Shown: positions 22,951 through 31,161, counted from the first letter of the stretch. The stretch is 39,394 bases of DNA from Oscillospiraceae bacterium (GCA_015068035.1 SVLI01000014.1:1-39394), one strand, 5' to 3'. Numbers and translations: made by a program. Notes: a model not told the origin generated them from the letters alone.

Positions 22951-23658
22951 ATGAGAAAAATTGCGGTGATCTGTGCAGCCGCGCTTTTGATTTCGGCGCT
23001 GCTGCTTTCGGCCTGCGGCCGGACGGAGCAGCTTCCGGCGGTGCCGACTTTGGGGGAGACGCAGCGGATGCTCGTCATCGACGCGGGACACGGCGGGGAG
23101 GACGGCGGCGCGCAGGGGGAAAACGGCCTGCTGGAAAGCGACATCAACCTGGAGATCGCGCTGCGCATGGAAGCGCTCGCGCGCTTTTGCGGTGTTCCGG
23201 TTTGCATGACGCGCAGCACGCGGGAGATCGATTATCCGCCGGAGCTTCAAAAAACGGCGGAGCGCAAGCTCTGGGATCAAAAGCAGCGCGTTGCGCTCCT
23301 ACACGAGAAGTCGCCCGCGGTGCTCGTGAGCATCCATCAAAACAAATATCCGCACCATGGCCCTTTCGGGCCGCAGGTGCTTTATGCCGAGGGCGAGGAC
23401 AGCAAGGGCCTTGGGGAGTTGATGCATGGTTTGCTCACGCAGAAGCTTTGCCCGGAGAACCGACGCGTGGCCGCGCCCATAGCAAAGGAAATTTACCTCA
23501 CGCGTATGGCGGACTGTCCGGCGGTTTTGGTCGAGTGCGGATTTTTGTCCAACCCGGCGGAGGCGGAAAAGCTTGCCTCGCCGGATTATCAGATCAAGCT
23601 TGCATGCACGCTGCTTAGCGCCTATACACAGTATTTTTCAGCCTCGAAAGGGACGTAA
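22951..23658 (+). CDS. cwlD: N-acetylmuramoyl-L-alanine amidase, CwlD-like lipoprotein
   Basis: 235 residues from ATG at 22951 (GGGGGG 6 nt before); an ATG two codons earlier is possible. A signal peptide with lipobox LSAC (Cys22) implies membrane anchoring on the outer face. The Amidase_3 fold shows zinc ligands in IDAGHGG (His47), Glu62 in LLESDIN, SIHQNK, and the catalytic Glu in VECGFLSNPAEAEKL. CwlD removes stem peptides from glycan during spore cortex synthesis; the size and small single domain fit CwlD, yet a vegetative role is possible. It sits between mobA and radA, one nucleotide before the radA start. Confidence 0.85.
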   Translation: MRKIAVICAAALLISALLLSACGRTEQLPAVPTLGETQRMLVIDAGHGGEDGGAQGENGLLESDINLEIALRMEALARFCGVPVCMTRSTREIDYPPELQKTAERKLWDQKQRVALLHEKSPAVLVSIHQNKYPHHGPFGPQVLYAEGEDSKGLGELMHGLLTQKLCPENRRVAAPIAKEIYLTRMADCPAVLVECGFLSNPAEAEKLASPDYQIKLACTLLSAYTQYFSASKGT

Positions 23659-23659
23659 A

Positions 23660-25018
23660 ATGAAGACAAAAACGCTGTTTTTCTGCACGGAGTGCGGAAA
23701 CGAAACCTCAAGATGGCAGGGGCAGTGCCCCGCCTGCGGCGCATGGAACTCGCTGGCCGAGGGTCTTGCGGAAAAGAAAAAAGCGCCCCGCGGCGCGGGC
23801 GGCGCAGTTGCGGCAAAGCAGACGCCCTTTCGCCTTGCGGAGATCGGCGCGGGGGAGGAGCAGCGCTTTTCCACCGGCGTTTCGGAGCTTGACCGCGTGC
23901 TCGGCGGCGGCGCGGTGCGCGGCAGCCTGGTGCTGGTCGGCGGCGCGCCGGGAATCGGAAAATCCACGATTCTGCTGCAGCTCTGCGGCAAGCTTCAAAG
24001 CGGCAAGGTGCTGTATGTGACCGGCGAGGAAAGCCTGCGCCAGCTCAAACTGCGCGCCGAGCGGCTGGGTGTGGACAGCGAAAAGCTCTATGTGCTGGCC
24101 GAGACGGAGTTGGAATCGGTTGTGGAGCAGGCGGAGGCACTCAATCCGGAAATGCTCATCATCGACTCCATTCAGACGCTCTACAGCACAGAGCTGGACT
24201 CCACGCCCGGTAGCATCGGTCAGGTCAAAGCCTGCACGACCCGCCTGCTGCGCATCGCCAAGGATTTTGGCGTGACGACCTTTCTGGTCAGCCATGTCAA
24301 TAAGGAGGGCGCGATCGCGGGGCCGAAGGTGCTGGAGCATATGGTGGACTGCGTTTTGTATTTTGAAGGCGAGCGCTCGCAGAGCTACCGCATTCTGCGC
24401 ACGGTGAAAAACCGCTTTGGTTCCACCAACGAAATCGGCGTTTTTGAAATGCGGGATACCGGGCTGGAATGCGTGCCGAATCCGTCGGAAATGCTGCTCT
24501 CCGGCCGCCCGGTGAATGAGCCGGGCACCTGCGTCACCTGCGTGATGGAGGGCACGCGTCCGCTGCTGGCCGAAATTCAGGCGCTTGTCACGCCCTCGGG
24601 CTATAATTCCGGCCGCCGCAACGCAAACGGAATCGAATACAACCGCGCCATGCTGCTCATGGCCGTGCTGGAAAAGCGCGGCGGCATGAACCTTGCCGGC
24701 TGCGACAGCTATATCAACGTTACGGGCGGCATGGAGCTGGAGGAGCCCGCCGCGGATCTGGCAACCGTACTCGCGCTGGCCTCCAGCTTCCGGGACATGC
24801 CCATCGGGGAAAACCTTGTGGCCATCGGAGAGGTCGGCCTGACCGGAGAGATCCGCAGCGTCGGGCAGTTGGATCAGCGTCTGGCCGAGGTGCGGCGCAT
24901 GGGCTTTACGGAGTGCATCATTCCGGCCGGGATGCGCCATCGGGTGCAGTGCCCGGAGGGGCTGAAATTGCTTCCGGCGAAGGACGTCCGGCATGCCATT
25001 GCGTTTGCGCTGGGCTGA
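23660..25018 (+). CDS. radA: DNA repair protein RadA (Sms)
   Basis: 452 residues, normal length. N-terminal zinc ribbon with Cys9/Cys12 and Cys23/Cys26, RecA-type ATPase with Walker A GGAPGIGKST (about 94-103), the RadA-specific KNRFG motif near residue 250, and a C-terminal Lon-protease-like domain (about 290-445) without need for peptidase activity. RadA is a DnaB-like motor that extends recombination intermediates. ATG at 23660 directly follows the amidase stop with AAAGGG upstream; the frame upstream lies inside cwlD. Its last 101 bp overlap, in antisense, the small Cys-rich gene at 24918-25133. Confidence 0.97.
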   Translation: MKTKTLFFCTECGNETSRWQGQCPACGAWNSLAEGLAEKKKAPRGAGGAVAAKQTPFRLAEIGAGEEQRFSTGVSELDRVLGGGAVRGSLVLVGGAPGIGKSTILLQLCGKLQSGKVLYVTGEESLRQLKLRAERLGVDSEKLYVLAETELESVVEQAEALNPEMLIIDSIQTLYSTELDSTPGSIGQVKACTTRLLRIAKDFGVTTFLVSHVNKEGAIAGPKVLEHMVDCVLYFEGERSQSYRILRTVKNRFGSTNEIGVFEMRDTGLECVPNPSEMLLSGRPVNEPGTCVTCVMEGTRPLLAEIQALVTPSGYNSGRRNANGIEYNRAMLLMAVLEKRGGMNLAGCDSYINVTGGMELEEPAADLATVLALASSFRDMPIGENLVAIGEVGLTGEIRSVGQLDQRLAEVRRMGFTECIIPAGMRHRVQCPEGLKLLPAKDVRHAIAFALG

Positions 25019-25133
25019 GCTTATAGATGCAGTCGCTTTCGGCGACTGCGCCGAGTGAGAGGGGAATGCGCTCCAAGCGGCAGCGGCCGTCCTGCTGATA
25101 GCGGCAGTTTTCCGTGCAGGGGATCAAACTCAT
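24918..25133 (-). CDS. Small Cys-rich protein (conserved clostridial type), tail antisense to radA
   Basis: 71 residues from ATG at 25133 (AGGAAG about 12 nt upstream). The start MSLIPCTENCRYQQDGRC, followed by LER and SDCIYKL, matches a small clostridial family with the pattern C-x3-C-x7-C and a late Cys, often mislabelled as hydroxymyristoyl-ACP dehydratase; function unknown, metal binding likely. The recognised part ends at about residue 39, right where the frame enters radA. The remaining 32 residues are antisense radA sequence and look like a read-on after loss of the original stop. Confidence 0.6.
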   Translation of the reverse strand: MSLIPCTENCRYQQDGRCRLERIPLSLGAVAESDCIYKLSPAQTQWHAGRPSPEAISAPPGTAPDGASRPE

Positions 25134-25212
25134 GTACCGTTCACTTCCTTTGCTCCTACGATGCCGCATGCAGGCACATTTTATGCAGAAGCGCCCAATG
25201 TGATATAAAAAG

Positions 25213-25258
25213 AAAGCGCCTGGTGGGTCATTTTCGTTTGACCCACCGGGCGCTTTTT
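25213..25258 (-). terminator. Bidirectional terminator of the zinc operon
   Basis: AAAGCGCCTGGTGGGTCA (25213-25230) pairs with TGACCCACCGGGCGCTTT (25239-25256), one G-T pair, with T-rich tails on both strands. It closes the Zur-ZnuC-ZnuB transcript about 95 nt after the znuB stop. The rest of 25259-25350 shows nothing. Confidence 0.85.
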
Positions 25259-25350
25259 CGTGTTTTGATCTGTGCGCAGGGGCGCATCGGAACAGAAAAA
25301 GTCCGGCGCGAATCTGCCTTGAGGGGCAGATTTGAAATTTGATGCCTGCC

Positions 25351-26196
25351 CTATCTGCGCGTGAGGACGCCGATGAGGGAGAAGATGAGGAAACCGGCAA
25401 TGTCCGCTGCGGCGATGGTCGGGCCGACGGGTGTGCCGGCAAGGATGGACACAAGCAGGCCGACCACCGCGCACACAACGGAGAAGATGGCCGCGCAAAC
25501 CGTGACTGCGCGAAAGCTCTTGAACAGGCGCATTGCCGCCAGCGCGGGGAAGATGAGCAGCGCCGAGATCAGCAGAGAACCGACCAGCTTCATCGCCAGC
25601 ACGATGACCAGCGCGATCACAACGGCGATCAGCAGCGTGTACAGACGCACCCGGATGCCGCTTGCCTGCGCAAAATCCTCGTCAAAGGTGACGGAAAAGA
25701 GCTTGTGGTAAAACAAAACGAAAATCGCGAGAACCAGAACGGACATGCCGACGCACAGCCAAACCTCGGTTGCCGAGAGCGTCAGGATGGACGCAGAGCC
25801 GAAAAGCGTGGAACAAATGTCTCCGGAGAGATTCGGTGAGGTGGAAAACAGGCTCATGCCGAGATAACCGAGCGCCAGCGCGCCGACGGATACCATGGCA
25901 ATCGCGGCGTCGCCGTGAATGCGCTGCTTCTGCCCCGTGTAGAGCAGCGCGATCGCGCACAGAACGGTGACCGGCAGCACGAGGAGCATCTGGTTGGAGA
26001 GGTTGCAGATTGCCGCGATGGCGAGCGCGCCGAACGCCACGTGGGAGAGCCCATCGCCCATGAACGAGAAGCGCTTGAGCACGAGTGTTACGCCGAGCAG
26101 GGAAGCGCACAGCGCGATGAGAATGCCCACGATCAGCGCGTAGCGGACAAAGGGGAAAGCCAGGTAATAGGCGAGTTTTTCCATAAGTGCGCTCAT
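25351..26196 (-). CDS. znuB: Zinc/manganese ABC transporter permease
   Basis: 281 residues with about eight hydrophobic helices and the ABC-3 family block FSFMGDGLSHVAFGALA near residues 43-59, and LISALLIFPALAAMRL near 210. This is the membrane channel of a metal importer (ZnuABC/AdcBC type). The ATG at 26196 overlaps the stop of the ATPase gene (ATGA) and follows AAGGAGG. Zinc is the likely metal because the regulator of the operon is Zur-like; manganese cannot be excluded. No substrate-binding protein gene is in the operon or the window. Confidence 0.92.
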   Translation of the reverse strand: MSALMEKLAYYLAFPFVRYALIVGILIALCASLLGVTLVLKRFSFMGDGLSHVAFGALAIAAICNLSNQMLLVLPVTVLCAIALLYTGQKQRIHGDAAIAMVSVGALALGYLGMSLFSTSPNLSGDICSTLFGSASILTLSATEVWLCVGMSVLVLAIFVLFYHKLFSVTFDEDFAQASGIRVRLYTLLIAVVIALVIVLAMKLVGSLLISALLIFPALAAMRLFKSFRAVTVCAAIFSVVCAVVGLLVSILAGTPVGPTIAAADIAGFLIFSLIGVLTRR

Positions 26197-26930
26197 AGCG
26201 GACCGCCTCCTTCCGGATCGGCGAAGACCTGCCCGATGGGCGAAGCGAGATATTCCGCGGTTGTGCCGAAAAAGTGCTGATCGTGGCCGATGTGCAGGAT
26301 GTGACTTGCGTAGCGGACGGCAGCGGGAATGTCGTGCGAAACCATGACGACGCTCAGGCCGTTTTCCATGTTGAGCTGCGCGATGAGAGCATAGAGCTCG
26401 GCGGAGATCACAGGATCCAGCCCGGCAACGGGCTCGTCGAGCACAAGCAGCTTCTTCGCCGCGCAGAGCGCCCGGGCCAGCAGAACGCGCTGCTGCTGCC
26501 CGCCGGAAAGCTCCCGGTAGCAGTGCGTGGCGAGCGGGGCGATCCCCAGCTTCTCCATGGCGGCTTCCGCACGAATCTTTTCTTCCTTTGAATAGAAAGG
26601 CCTGTGCTTTTCGCGGGCAAGGCAGCCGGAACGCACGATCTCCCGTACGGAGGCGGGAAAATCCCGTTGCACGGGATTTTGTTGCGGCAGATAGCCGACG
26701 TCCCCGCGCCGAAGTTCGGTATCCGCCGTGATCGTTCCGGCGAGCGGGGCGCGCAGATGCAGCAGCGTTTTGATGAGCGTGGATTTGCCGGAGCCGTTTT
26801 CACCGACAACGAAGAGATAAGCCCCTTGCGCGAGGTCGAAGCTCAGGTTTTCCACAATGCGGGTGCCCTCATAGCCCAGCGCCAGATTTTGACAGCGGAG
26901 CAGGCTTTTTTCCGTACGTTCAGTGCCCAT
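26193..26930 (-). CDS. znuC: Zinc/manganese ABC transporter ATPase
   Basis: 245 residues from ATG at 26930 (AAGGAGG 8 nt before); the frame extends upstream through the regulator gene only as an out-of-frame shadow. Walker A GENGSGKST, Q-loop YLPQQN, signature LSGGQQQR, Walker B LLVLDEPVAGLD and switch His in VMVSHD are all intact. It powers the permease encoded next. Its start overlaps the end of the Fur-family gene by 11 nt, so the three genes form one coupled operon. Confidence 0.94.
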   Translation of the reverse strand: MGTERTEKSLLRCQNLALGYEGTRIVENLSFDLAQGAYLFVVGENGSGKSTLIKTLLHLRAPLAGTITADTELRRGDVGYLPQQNPVQRDFPASVREIVRSGCLAREKHRPFYSKEEKIRAEAAMEKLGIAPLATHCYRELSGGQQQRVLLARALCAAKKLLVLDEPVAGLDPVISAELYALIAQLNMENGLSVVMVSHDIPAAVRYASHILHIGHDQHFFGTTAEYLASPIGQVFADPEGGGPL

Positions 26931-27348
26931 GGCGGCCCTCCTTCGCCTCGCCCGATGCGAGGTGGCAGCTCCGGCAGGTGCCGGGCAGCATCGTGGCGTG
27001 TTCGTCCAAATGAAAACCGCTGCTGTCGAGCACGGATTTGAGCCGCTCCTCGTCAGAGACGTTTTCCATATGGAAGATGCGTCCGCATTTTCCGCATTGC
27101 AGATGGATGCGGTTGCAGTCCTGCCGGCAGTCCACATATTGATATAGTGCCTTGCGCCCGTCGGGCGACTGGCTCTTGCGCAGCAGGCCCTCCTGCAGCA
27201 TCCTGTCGATGTTGCGGTAGACCGCGCTGCGGCTGACCTTCTCCGTGCCGAGCAGAGAAACGATCTGGTCGGCAGAAAAGGCCTCTGTGCTGTTTTGTGC
27301 GAAAAAATCAAGCAGCGCTTTGCGCTGTCCGGTTTGATAATCTTTCAT
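26920..27348 (-). CDS. zur: Fur-family repressor, probably zinc-responsive Zur
   Basis: 142 residues from ATG at 27348; a further 20 codons upstream lack a ribosome site and are promoter sequence. Winged-helix DNA-binding part (about 1-80, with SADQIVSLLG and SRSAVYRNIDRM), then a dimer domain with CGKCGRIFH and a terminal CRSCH, giving two CxxC pairs for structural zinc, and a His-rich end. It stands first in the zinc importer operon, so autoregulated control by zinc is the simplest reading. A palindrome at 27374-27394 just upstream is a fitting operator. Specificity for zinc rather than iron or manganese is inferred from the neighbours. Confidence 0.9.
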   Translation of the reverse strand: MKDYQTGQRKALLDFFAQNSTEAFSADQIVSLLGTEKVSRSAVYRNIDRMLQEGLLRKSQSPDGRKALYQYVDCRQDCNRIHLQCGKCGRIFHMENVSDEERLKSVLDSSGFHLDEHATMLPGTCRSCHLASGEAKEGRHGH

Positions 27349-27373
27349 GGGTGCCGTCCTGTTTTTGAGCAAG

Positions 27374-27394
27374 ATTTGAGAATCAGTCGCAAAT
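27374..27394 (-). promoter_or_regulatory. Candidate Zur operator
   Basis: Imperfect 10-1-10 palindrome: ATTTGAGAAT, C, AGTCGCAAAT, with eight of ten positions matching by reverse complement. It lies just downstream of the -10 box and before the zur start, where a bound repressor would block transcription. Symmetry and place fit a Fur-family box, though the bases differ from the Bacillus Zur consensus. Confidence 0.45.
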
Positions 27395-27397
27395 TTA

Positions 27398-27425
27398 AGT
27401 ATATACAAGATGGCGCTTATGTCAA
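27398..27425 (-). promoter_or_regulatory. Promoter of zur-znuC-znuB
   Basis: Minus strand perfect TTGACA (27420-27425), 16-nt spacer, TATACT (27398-27403), about 50 nt before the zur start. Confidence 0.75.
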
Positions 27426-27480
27426 GAAAAAATGCAAATCCGCCCCAATAGACGGCATGTTCATGCCTCTGCAGGGGCGG
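27426..27480 (-). terminator. Terminator of the MBL-fold hydrolase gene
   Basis: CCGCCCC (27440-27446) pairs with GGGGCGG (27474-27480); inside, GGCATG and CATGCC form a second hairpin. On the minus strand ATTTGCATTTTTT follows. It abuts the -35 box of the zur promoter. The gap 27481-27562 shows nothing else. Confidence 0.6.
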
Positions 27481-27562
27481 AAAATCATTTCCCGTCTTTA
27501 CTTGACTGTATAGACGGATTTTGTTACACTATGATGGCGGGGTTGTGGGATGCCCGCTTCCT

Positions 27563-28264
27563 TCATTGGTAGTAGAAGCGCACGCGTCCGCGTTCGTAGA
27601 GCTTGCAGGGGAAAGGCCCCTCCGGCTCGCGGCCCGGAATCTTCCCGTCAAGAATGTCCCGCGCGGCCTGCGCCTGCTCCGGCAGGATGTCGGTCGGCAC
27701 TTCCAGTGCCCGGTGGGAAGCGTAGACGATGTCGAAGCGGTCTGCCACGGTTTCCAGCTTTTCGATGCTGTGCAGGAAAGCGTGCAAGCTCCGCCCTGTG
27801 CCGAACATGAACACGATGCCGGACTGCACGGTGTCGCCGCCGAGCAGGAAACGGTGCTCCTCGTCGAGCAGCGCGATGCTGCCGGGGGTGTGGCCGGGGA
27901 TGTGCACAACGCGGAGCCTATATTCGCCGATGCAGATTTCATCCCCCTCCCAGGCGGGACGCATCCGCTCGGCAAGCGCGGCATTGTCCGCTGAGAAAAA
28001 GCCGTATTCCGCGGGGTGCATCCGGAACACCGCGTCCTCAAACTGTGCGCAGCCACCGCTGTGGTCGCCGTCCGCGTGCGTGAGCACGACGGTGGTGACG
28101 GGCTTGTCCGTCAGCGTGCTGAGGAAGGCTTTCAAATCGCCGCGGCCGAAGCCGGTGTCCACGAGCAGCGCTTCGTTCTCACCTTCAAACAGGAAAAAGC
28201 GCACGCCCTCGTCCTCAATGGACGTGAAGCCGGGCAGAATCGGCACGGCCTTGTATTCGCTCAT
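27563..28264 (-). CDS. Metallo-beta-lactamase-fold hydrolase
   Basis: 233 residues. The fold's metal motifs are present: LLVDTGFG near residue 34, THADGDHSGG (HxxxDH, residues about 62-71), PGHTPGS with the next His near 123, LGGDT with the bridging Asp, and a late His in ASHRALE. This is a glyoxalase-II-like or related cytoplasmic hydrolase; no signal peptide. ATG at 28264 is preceded by AAGGGG. It is divergent from the ATPase gene at 28354, with 89 nt between, so a shared control region is possible. The substrate cannot be told. Confidence 0.88.
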   Translation of the reverse strand: MSEYKAVPILPGFTSIEDEGVRFFLFEGENEALLVDTGFGRGDLKAFLSTLTDKPVTTVVLTHADGDHSGGCAQFEDAVFRMHPAEYGFFSADNAALAERMRPAWEGDEICIGEYRLRVVHIPGHTPGSIALLDEEHRFLLGGDTVQSGIVFMFGTGRSLHAFLHSIEKLETVADRFDIVYASHRALEVPTDILPEQAQAARDILDGKIPGREPEGPFPCKLYERGRVRFYYQ

Positions 28265-28353
28265 CTATAAATACCCCTTTTCTATCATAAATTATGGTTT
28301 AACCTTATCATCCGCGCAAAGCGCTGTCAAGCGCGCGGGACGGAGGCAGTTTC

Positions 28354-29043
28354 ATGGCTTTGGATAAGCTCCGGGAGCTTTTGCAGACAAAGAAAAATTT
28401 TGTGTTCATCGGCGAGGCGGGCAGCGGGAAAACCGAGGTCGCGCTGAGTCTGGCCGTTCATATGACGAAGCTCACGGACAAGAGTGTGCATCTGTTCGAC
28501 ATGGACCAGACCAAGCCGAATTTCCGTGCACGTGATGCGGCGCGCAAGCTTGAGCAAACGGGCGTGAAGCTGCACTACCATGAGCAGGTGCTGGATGCAC
28601 CCGTGGTTGCAACGGGCGTGAAAGAGCATCTGCGCAATGAAAACGCCTATGTGCTTCTGGACGTCGGCGGTGGCAATCACGGCTCGCACATGATCGGCCA
28701 GTTTCATGAGCTGCTCAACCTTGACAATGCGCTGGTGCTCTATGTGCTCAACCCTTACAGGCCCTGGTCGGGCGCAGCGGAGGATATTCGCGAGACCATG
28801 GCCCGCGTGCTGGGCAGCGCAAGACTCAGGCGTATCACGCTGCTCGGCAACCCGAATTACGGTCCGGAGACGACGCTGGAGGATGTCCTGCGCGGCGTGG
28901 AAAAGCTCCGCGCGCTGACGGAAGGCGTGCCGCTGGAATTTGTCACGGCGCTTGAACCGCTCTGTGACGAATTGCAGACGCGGATTCCGGAGCCCGTTAT
29001 TCCAATCCACCTGCATACGCTGCCGGATTGGATGCTGAAGTAA
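28354..29043 (+). CDS. P-loop ATPase next to 2-oxoacid oxidoreductase genes
   Basis: 229 residues, cytoplasmic. Walker A GEAGSGKTE (residues about 20-28), an acidic switch FDMDQTKPNF (about 49-58) and a Walker B-like strand YVLLDVGGG place it in the SIMIBI/MinD-like class of NTPases. GGAGG precedes the ATG by 7 nt. It lies 61 nt upstream of the ferredoxin subunit, on the same strand with no terminator between, so it is likely co-transcribed. By analogy with other SIMIBI NTPases it may load a metal centre or assemble the oxidoreductase; this is inference only. I do not recognise a named family. Confidence 0.8.
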   Translation: MALDKLRELLQTKKNFVFIGEAGSGKTEVALSLAVHMTKLTDKSVHLFDMDQTKPNFRARDAARKLEQTGVKLHYHEQVLDAPVVATGVKEHLRNENAYVLLDVGGGNHGSHMIGQFHELLNLDNALVLYVLNPYRPWSGAAEDIRETMARVLGSARLRRITLLGNPNYGPETTLEDVLRGVEKLRALTEGVPLEFVTALEPLCDELQTRIPEPVIPIHLHTLPDWMLK

Positions 29044-29104
29044 ACTCATTGCATTTACATAGATTGGATATCAGATCAAAACCTGTAAAAAGGAGAAAAA
29101 GACT

Positions 29105-29314
29105 ATGGCAAAAGGCAAAGTGGAAATCGATGCTGAGGCCTGCAAGAGCTGCCTGTTCTGCATCAAAACCTGTCCCAAGAATGTTCTGGACATCACGGAT
29201 GCAGTCAACTCCAAGGGCTATCAGTATGTCGTCCCCGTGAACGCGGAGGAATGCATCGGCTGCGCGATGTGCGCAACGATCTGCCCCGACGCGGCGATCA
29301 CCGTGTATCGGTAA
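29105..29314 (+). CDS. 2-oxoacid:ferredoxin oxidoreductase delta subunit (2x[4Fe-4S] ferredoxin)
   Basis: 69 residues. Two classic motifs, CKSCLFCIKTCP and CIGCAMCATICP, each bind one [4Fe-4S] cluster. As the delta subunit it carries electrons from the catalytic site to free ferredoxin. ATG at 29105 follows AGGAG by 9 nt. It is 12 nt before the alpha subunit gene, in the order delta-alpha-beta-gamma that is usual for KOR/VOR enzymes of anaerobes. Confidence 0.92.
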   Translation: MAKGKVEIDAEACKSCLFCIKTCPKNVLDITDAVNSKGYQYVVPVNAEECIGCAMCATICPDAAITVYR

Positions 29315-29326
29315 GGAGGAGAAAGC

Positions 29327-30397
29327 ATGCAGGAAAAGAAATTCATGAAGGGCTGCGAAGCGGTTGCGGAAGCGGCCGTGCGCGCGGGCTGCCGTTTTTA
29401 CGCCGGCTACCCCATCACCCCGCAGAACGACGTGCCCGAGTATTTCTCCCGCAGAATGCCGCAGGTTGGCGGCGTGTTTCTGCAGGGTGAGAGCGAAGTG
29501 GCCTCGGCGAATATGCTTTTGGCCGCGGCCGCGTCCGGCACACGCGCGATGACCACCTCCTCCAGCTGCGGCATTTCGCTGATGAGCGAAGCGATTTCCT
29601 GGATGGCGATGCATCATCTGCCCGCGGTGATCGGCAACTTCCAGCGCGGAGGCCCTGGAATCGGCTCGATCCAGCCCTCCCAGCAGGACTATACGCAGGC
29701 CACGAAGGCCAGCGGCAACGGCGGCTTCCAGATGATCGTGCTCGCGCCCTCCACCTTGCAGGAGGCGGCGGACATGACCTATGAGGCCTTTGATCTTGCG
29801 GATAAGTACAGCTTCCCCGTGCTCGTGCTGCTCGACGGTTTCACCGGCACCATGATGGAGCCGGTTGCCATGCCCGAAGCGAAGAGCGATGAAGAGGTCG
29901 CCGCGATCAAGGCAAGCAAGACCTGGGTGCCCCGCGGCAGAGAAAAAGATCACACGCTGCACAACATCACGGACGGTGCGCCGCTGCAGGACCGCAACAA
30001 GCGCGAAGCTGCGATGTATGAGGAATGGAAGACCACAGAGGTCAAATGGGAAGAATATCTGACCGAGGACGCCGAGCTCATCATCTCCGGCTACGGCATT
30101 GCCGCGCGCATTGCCAAGTCCGTCGTGAACGATCTGCGCAAGGCGGGCTACAAGGTCGGTCTGATCCGGCCGATCCGCGTGAATCCCTTCCCCGCGCAGG
30201 CCTTTGAGAAGCTCAATTATGAGAAGCTGCGCGGCATTCTCTGCACCGAGCTGTCCATCCCCGCGCAGTACGCGGTGGATGTGCGCAATGTGGTGCGCGG
30301 CCGCACCCCGGTCGGCACGGCGCTGAGCTCCGGTGGCGAGATCATCACGGCCGATGCCATCTATGAGGCTGCCGTCGAGATGTACGGCAAACTGTAA
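29327..30397 (+). CDS. vorB: 2-oxoacid:ferredoxin oxidoreductase alpha subunit (VorB type)
   Basis: 356 residues. The N-terminal pyrimidine-binding domain starts with KKFMKGCEAVAEAAVRAGC, then FYAGYPITPQNDVPEY and FLQGESEVASANM, followed by GGPGIGSIQPSQQDY, all typical of the alpha subunit of the VorB/KorA group. The C-terminal domain (about 240-350) is the transketolase-like third domain. The enzyme oxidatively decarboxylates a 2-oxoacid to acyl-CoA and CO2 with ferredoxin as electron acceptor. Family members act on branched-chain oxoacids or 2-oxoglutarate; the sequence alone does not decide. GGAGGAG before the ATG; 14 nt to the beta gene. Confidence 0.92.
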   Translation: MQEKKFMKGCEAVAEAAVRAGCRFYAGYPITPQNDVPEYFSRRMPQVGGVFLQGESEVASANMLLAAAASGTRAMTTSSSCGISLMSEAISWMAMHHLPAVIGNFQRGGPGIGSIQPSQQDYTQATKASGNGGFQMIVLAPSTLQEAADMTYEAFDLADKYSFPVLVLLDGFTGTMMEPVAMPEAKSDEEVAAIKASKTWVPRGREKDHTLHNITDGAPLQDRNKREAAMYEEWKTTEVKWEEYLTEDAELIISGYGIAARIAKSVVNDLRKAGYKVGLIRPIRVNPFPAQAFEKLNYEKLRGILCTELSIPAQYAVDVRNVVRGRTPVGTALSSGGEIITADAIYEAAVEMYGKL

Positions 30398-30411
30398 GAG
30401 GAGGAACTGTC

Positions 30412-31149
30412 ATGGAGATCGTTTATAAAAAGCCTTCCAATCTTTCCGAGACGAAGCCGAACAACTTCTGCCCCGGCTGCATGCACTCCACGGCGTGGAA
30501 GCTCATCGGCGAAGTGCTTGACGAGATGGAGCTGACGGAAAAGTGCGTCTGGATCGCGGGCGTCGGCTGCGTTGCCAATGCGCACCGCTACATCGAGCTT
30601 GACCAGTTCAACCAGCCGCACGGCCGCGCCTGTGCCGGCGCGAGCGCCTTTAAGCGCTGCAATCCGGATACCTTCCTGTTCACCTATCAGGGCGACGGCG
30701 ACCTGGCTGCGATCGGCCTGGGCGAGACCATTTCCGCTGCCAACCGCGGAGATAACTTCACCGTTATCTTCATCAACAACGGCATCTACGGCATGACCGG
30801 CGGTCAGATGGCGCCCACAACGCTGATCGGCTCGAAGACCACCACCACGCCTTTCGGCCGCACGGCCGGGGAGCACGGCTACCCGATCCATATGTGCGAG
30901 CTGCTCAACACCCTGCAGGCGCCTTCCTATATCGCGCGCTGCACCACGGCGGACGTTCCGAACGTGCGCAAGACCAAAAACTGCATCCGCAAGGCCTTCC
31001 AGAATCAGCTCGACGGCAAGGGCTTCTCCTTTGTGGAGATCATTTCCAACTGCCCGACCAACTGGGGCATGACGCCGCTGGAGTCCCTTGATTACATCCA
31101 CGATGTCGTGCTCAAAGAGTTCGAACTCGGCGAGTTCCGCTGCAGATAA
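30412..31149 (+). CDS. 2-oxoacid:ferredoxin oxidoreductase beta subunit (thiamine diphosphate-binding)
   Basis: 245 residues. N-terminal CPGCMHS (one CxxC), then the thiamine diphosphate motif QGDGDLAAIGLGE with its partner NNGIYGMTGGQ near residue 120, which hold the Mg-diphosphate. Together with the alpha subunit it forms the active site for decarboxylation. Strong GGAGG precedes the ATG and the gamma gene follows after 12 nt. Length is typical of short KorB/VorA-type beta subunits. No PorB-like cluster domain is seen, consistent with a separate ferredoxin subunit. Confidence 0.93.
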   Translation: MEIVYKKPSNLSETKPNNFCPGCMHSTAWKLIGEVLDEMELTEKCVWIAGVGCVANAHRYIELDQFNQPHGRACAGASAFKRCNPDTFLFTYQGDGDLAAIGLGETISAANRGDNFTVIFINNGIYGMTGGQMAPTTLIGSKTTTTPFGRTAGEHGYPIHMCELLNTLQAPSYIARCTTADVPNVRKTKNCIRKAFQNQLDGKGFSFVEIISNCPTNWGMTPLESLDYIHDVVLKEFELGEFRCR

Positions 31150-31161
31150 GGAGGAACGAGG

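Noticed and set aside
22038-23219. 393-codon minus-strand frame opposite mobA and cwlD
   Set aside because: Covers two recognised genes on the other strand and the promoter region; no family similarity.
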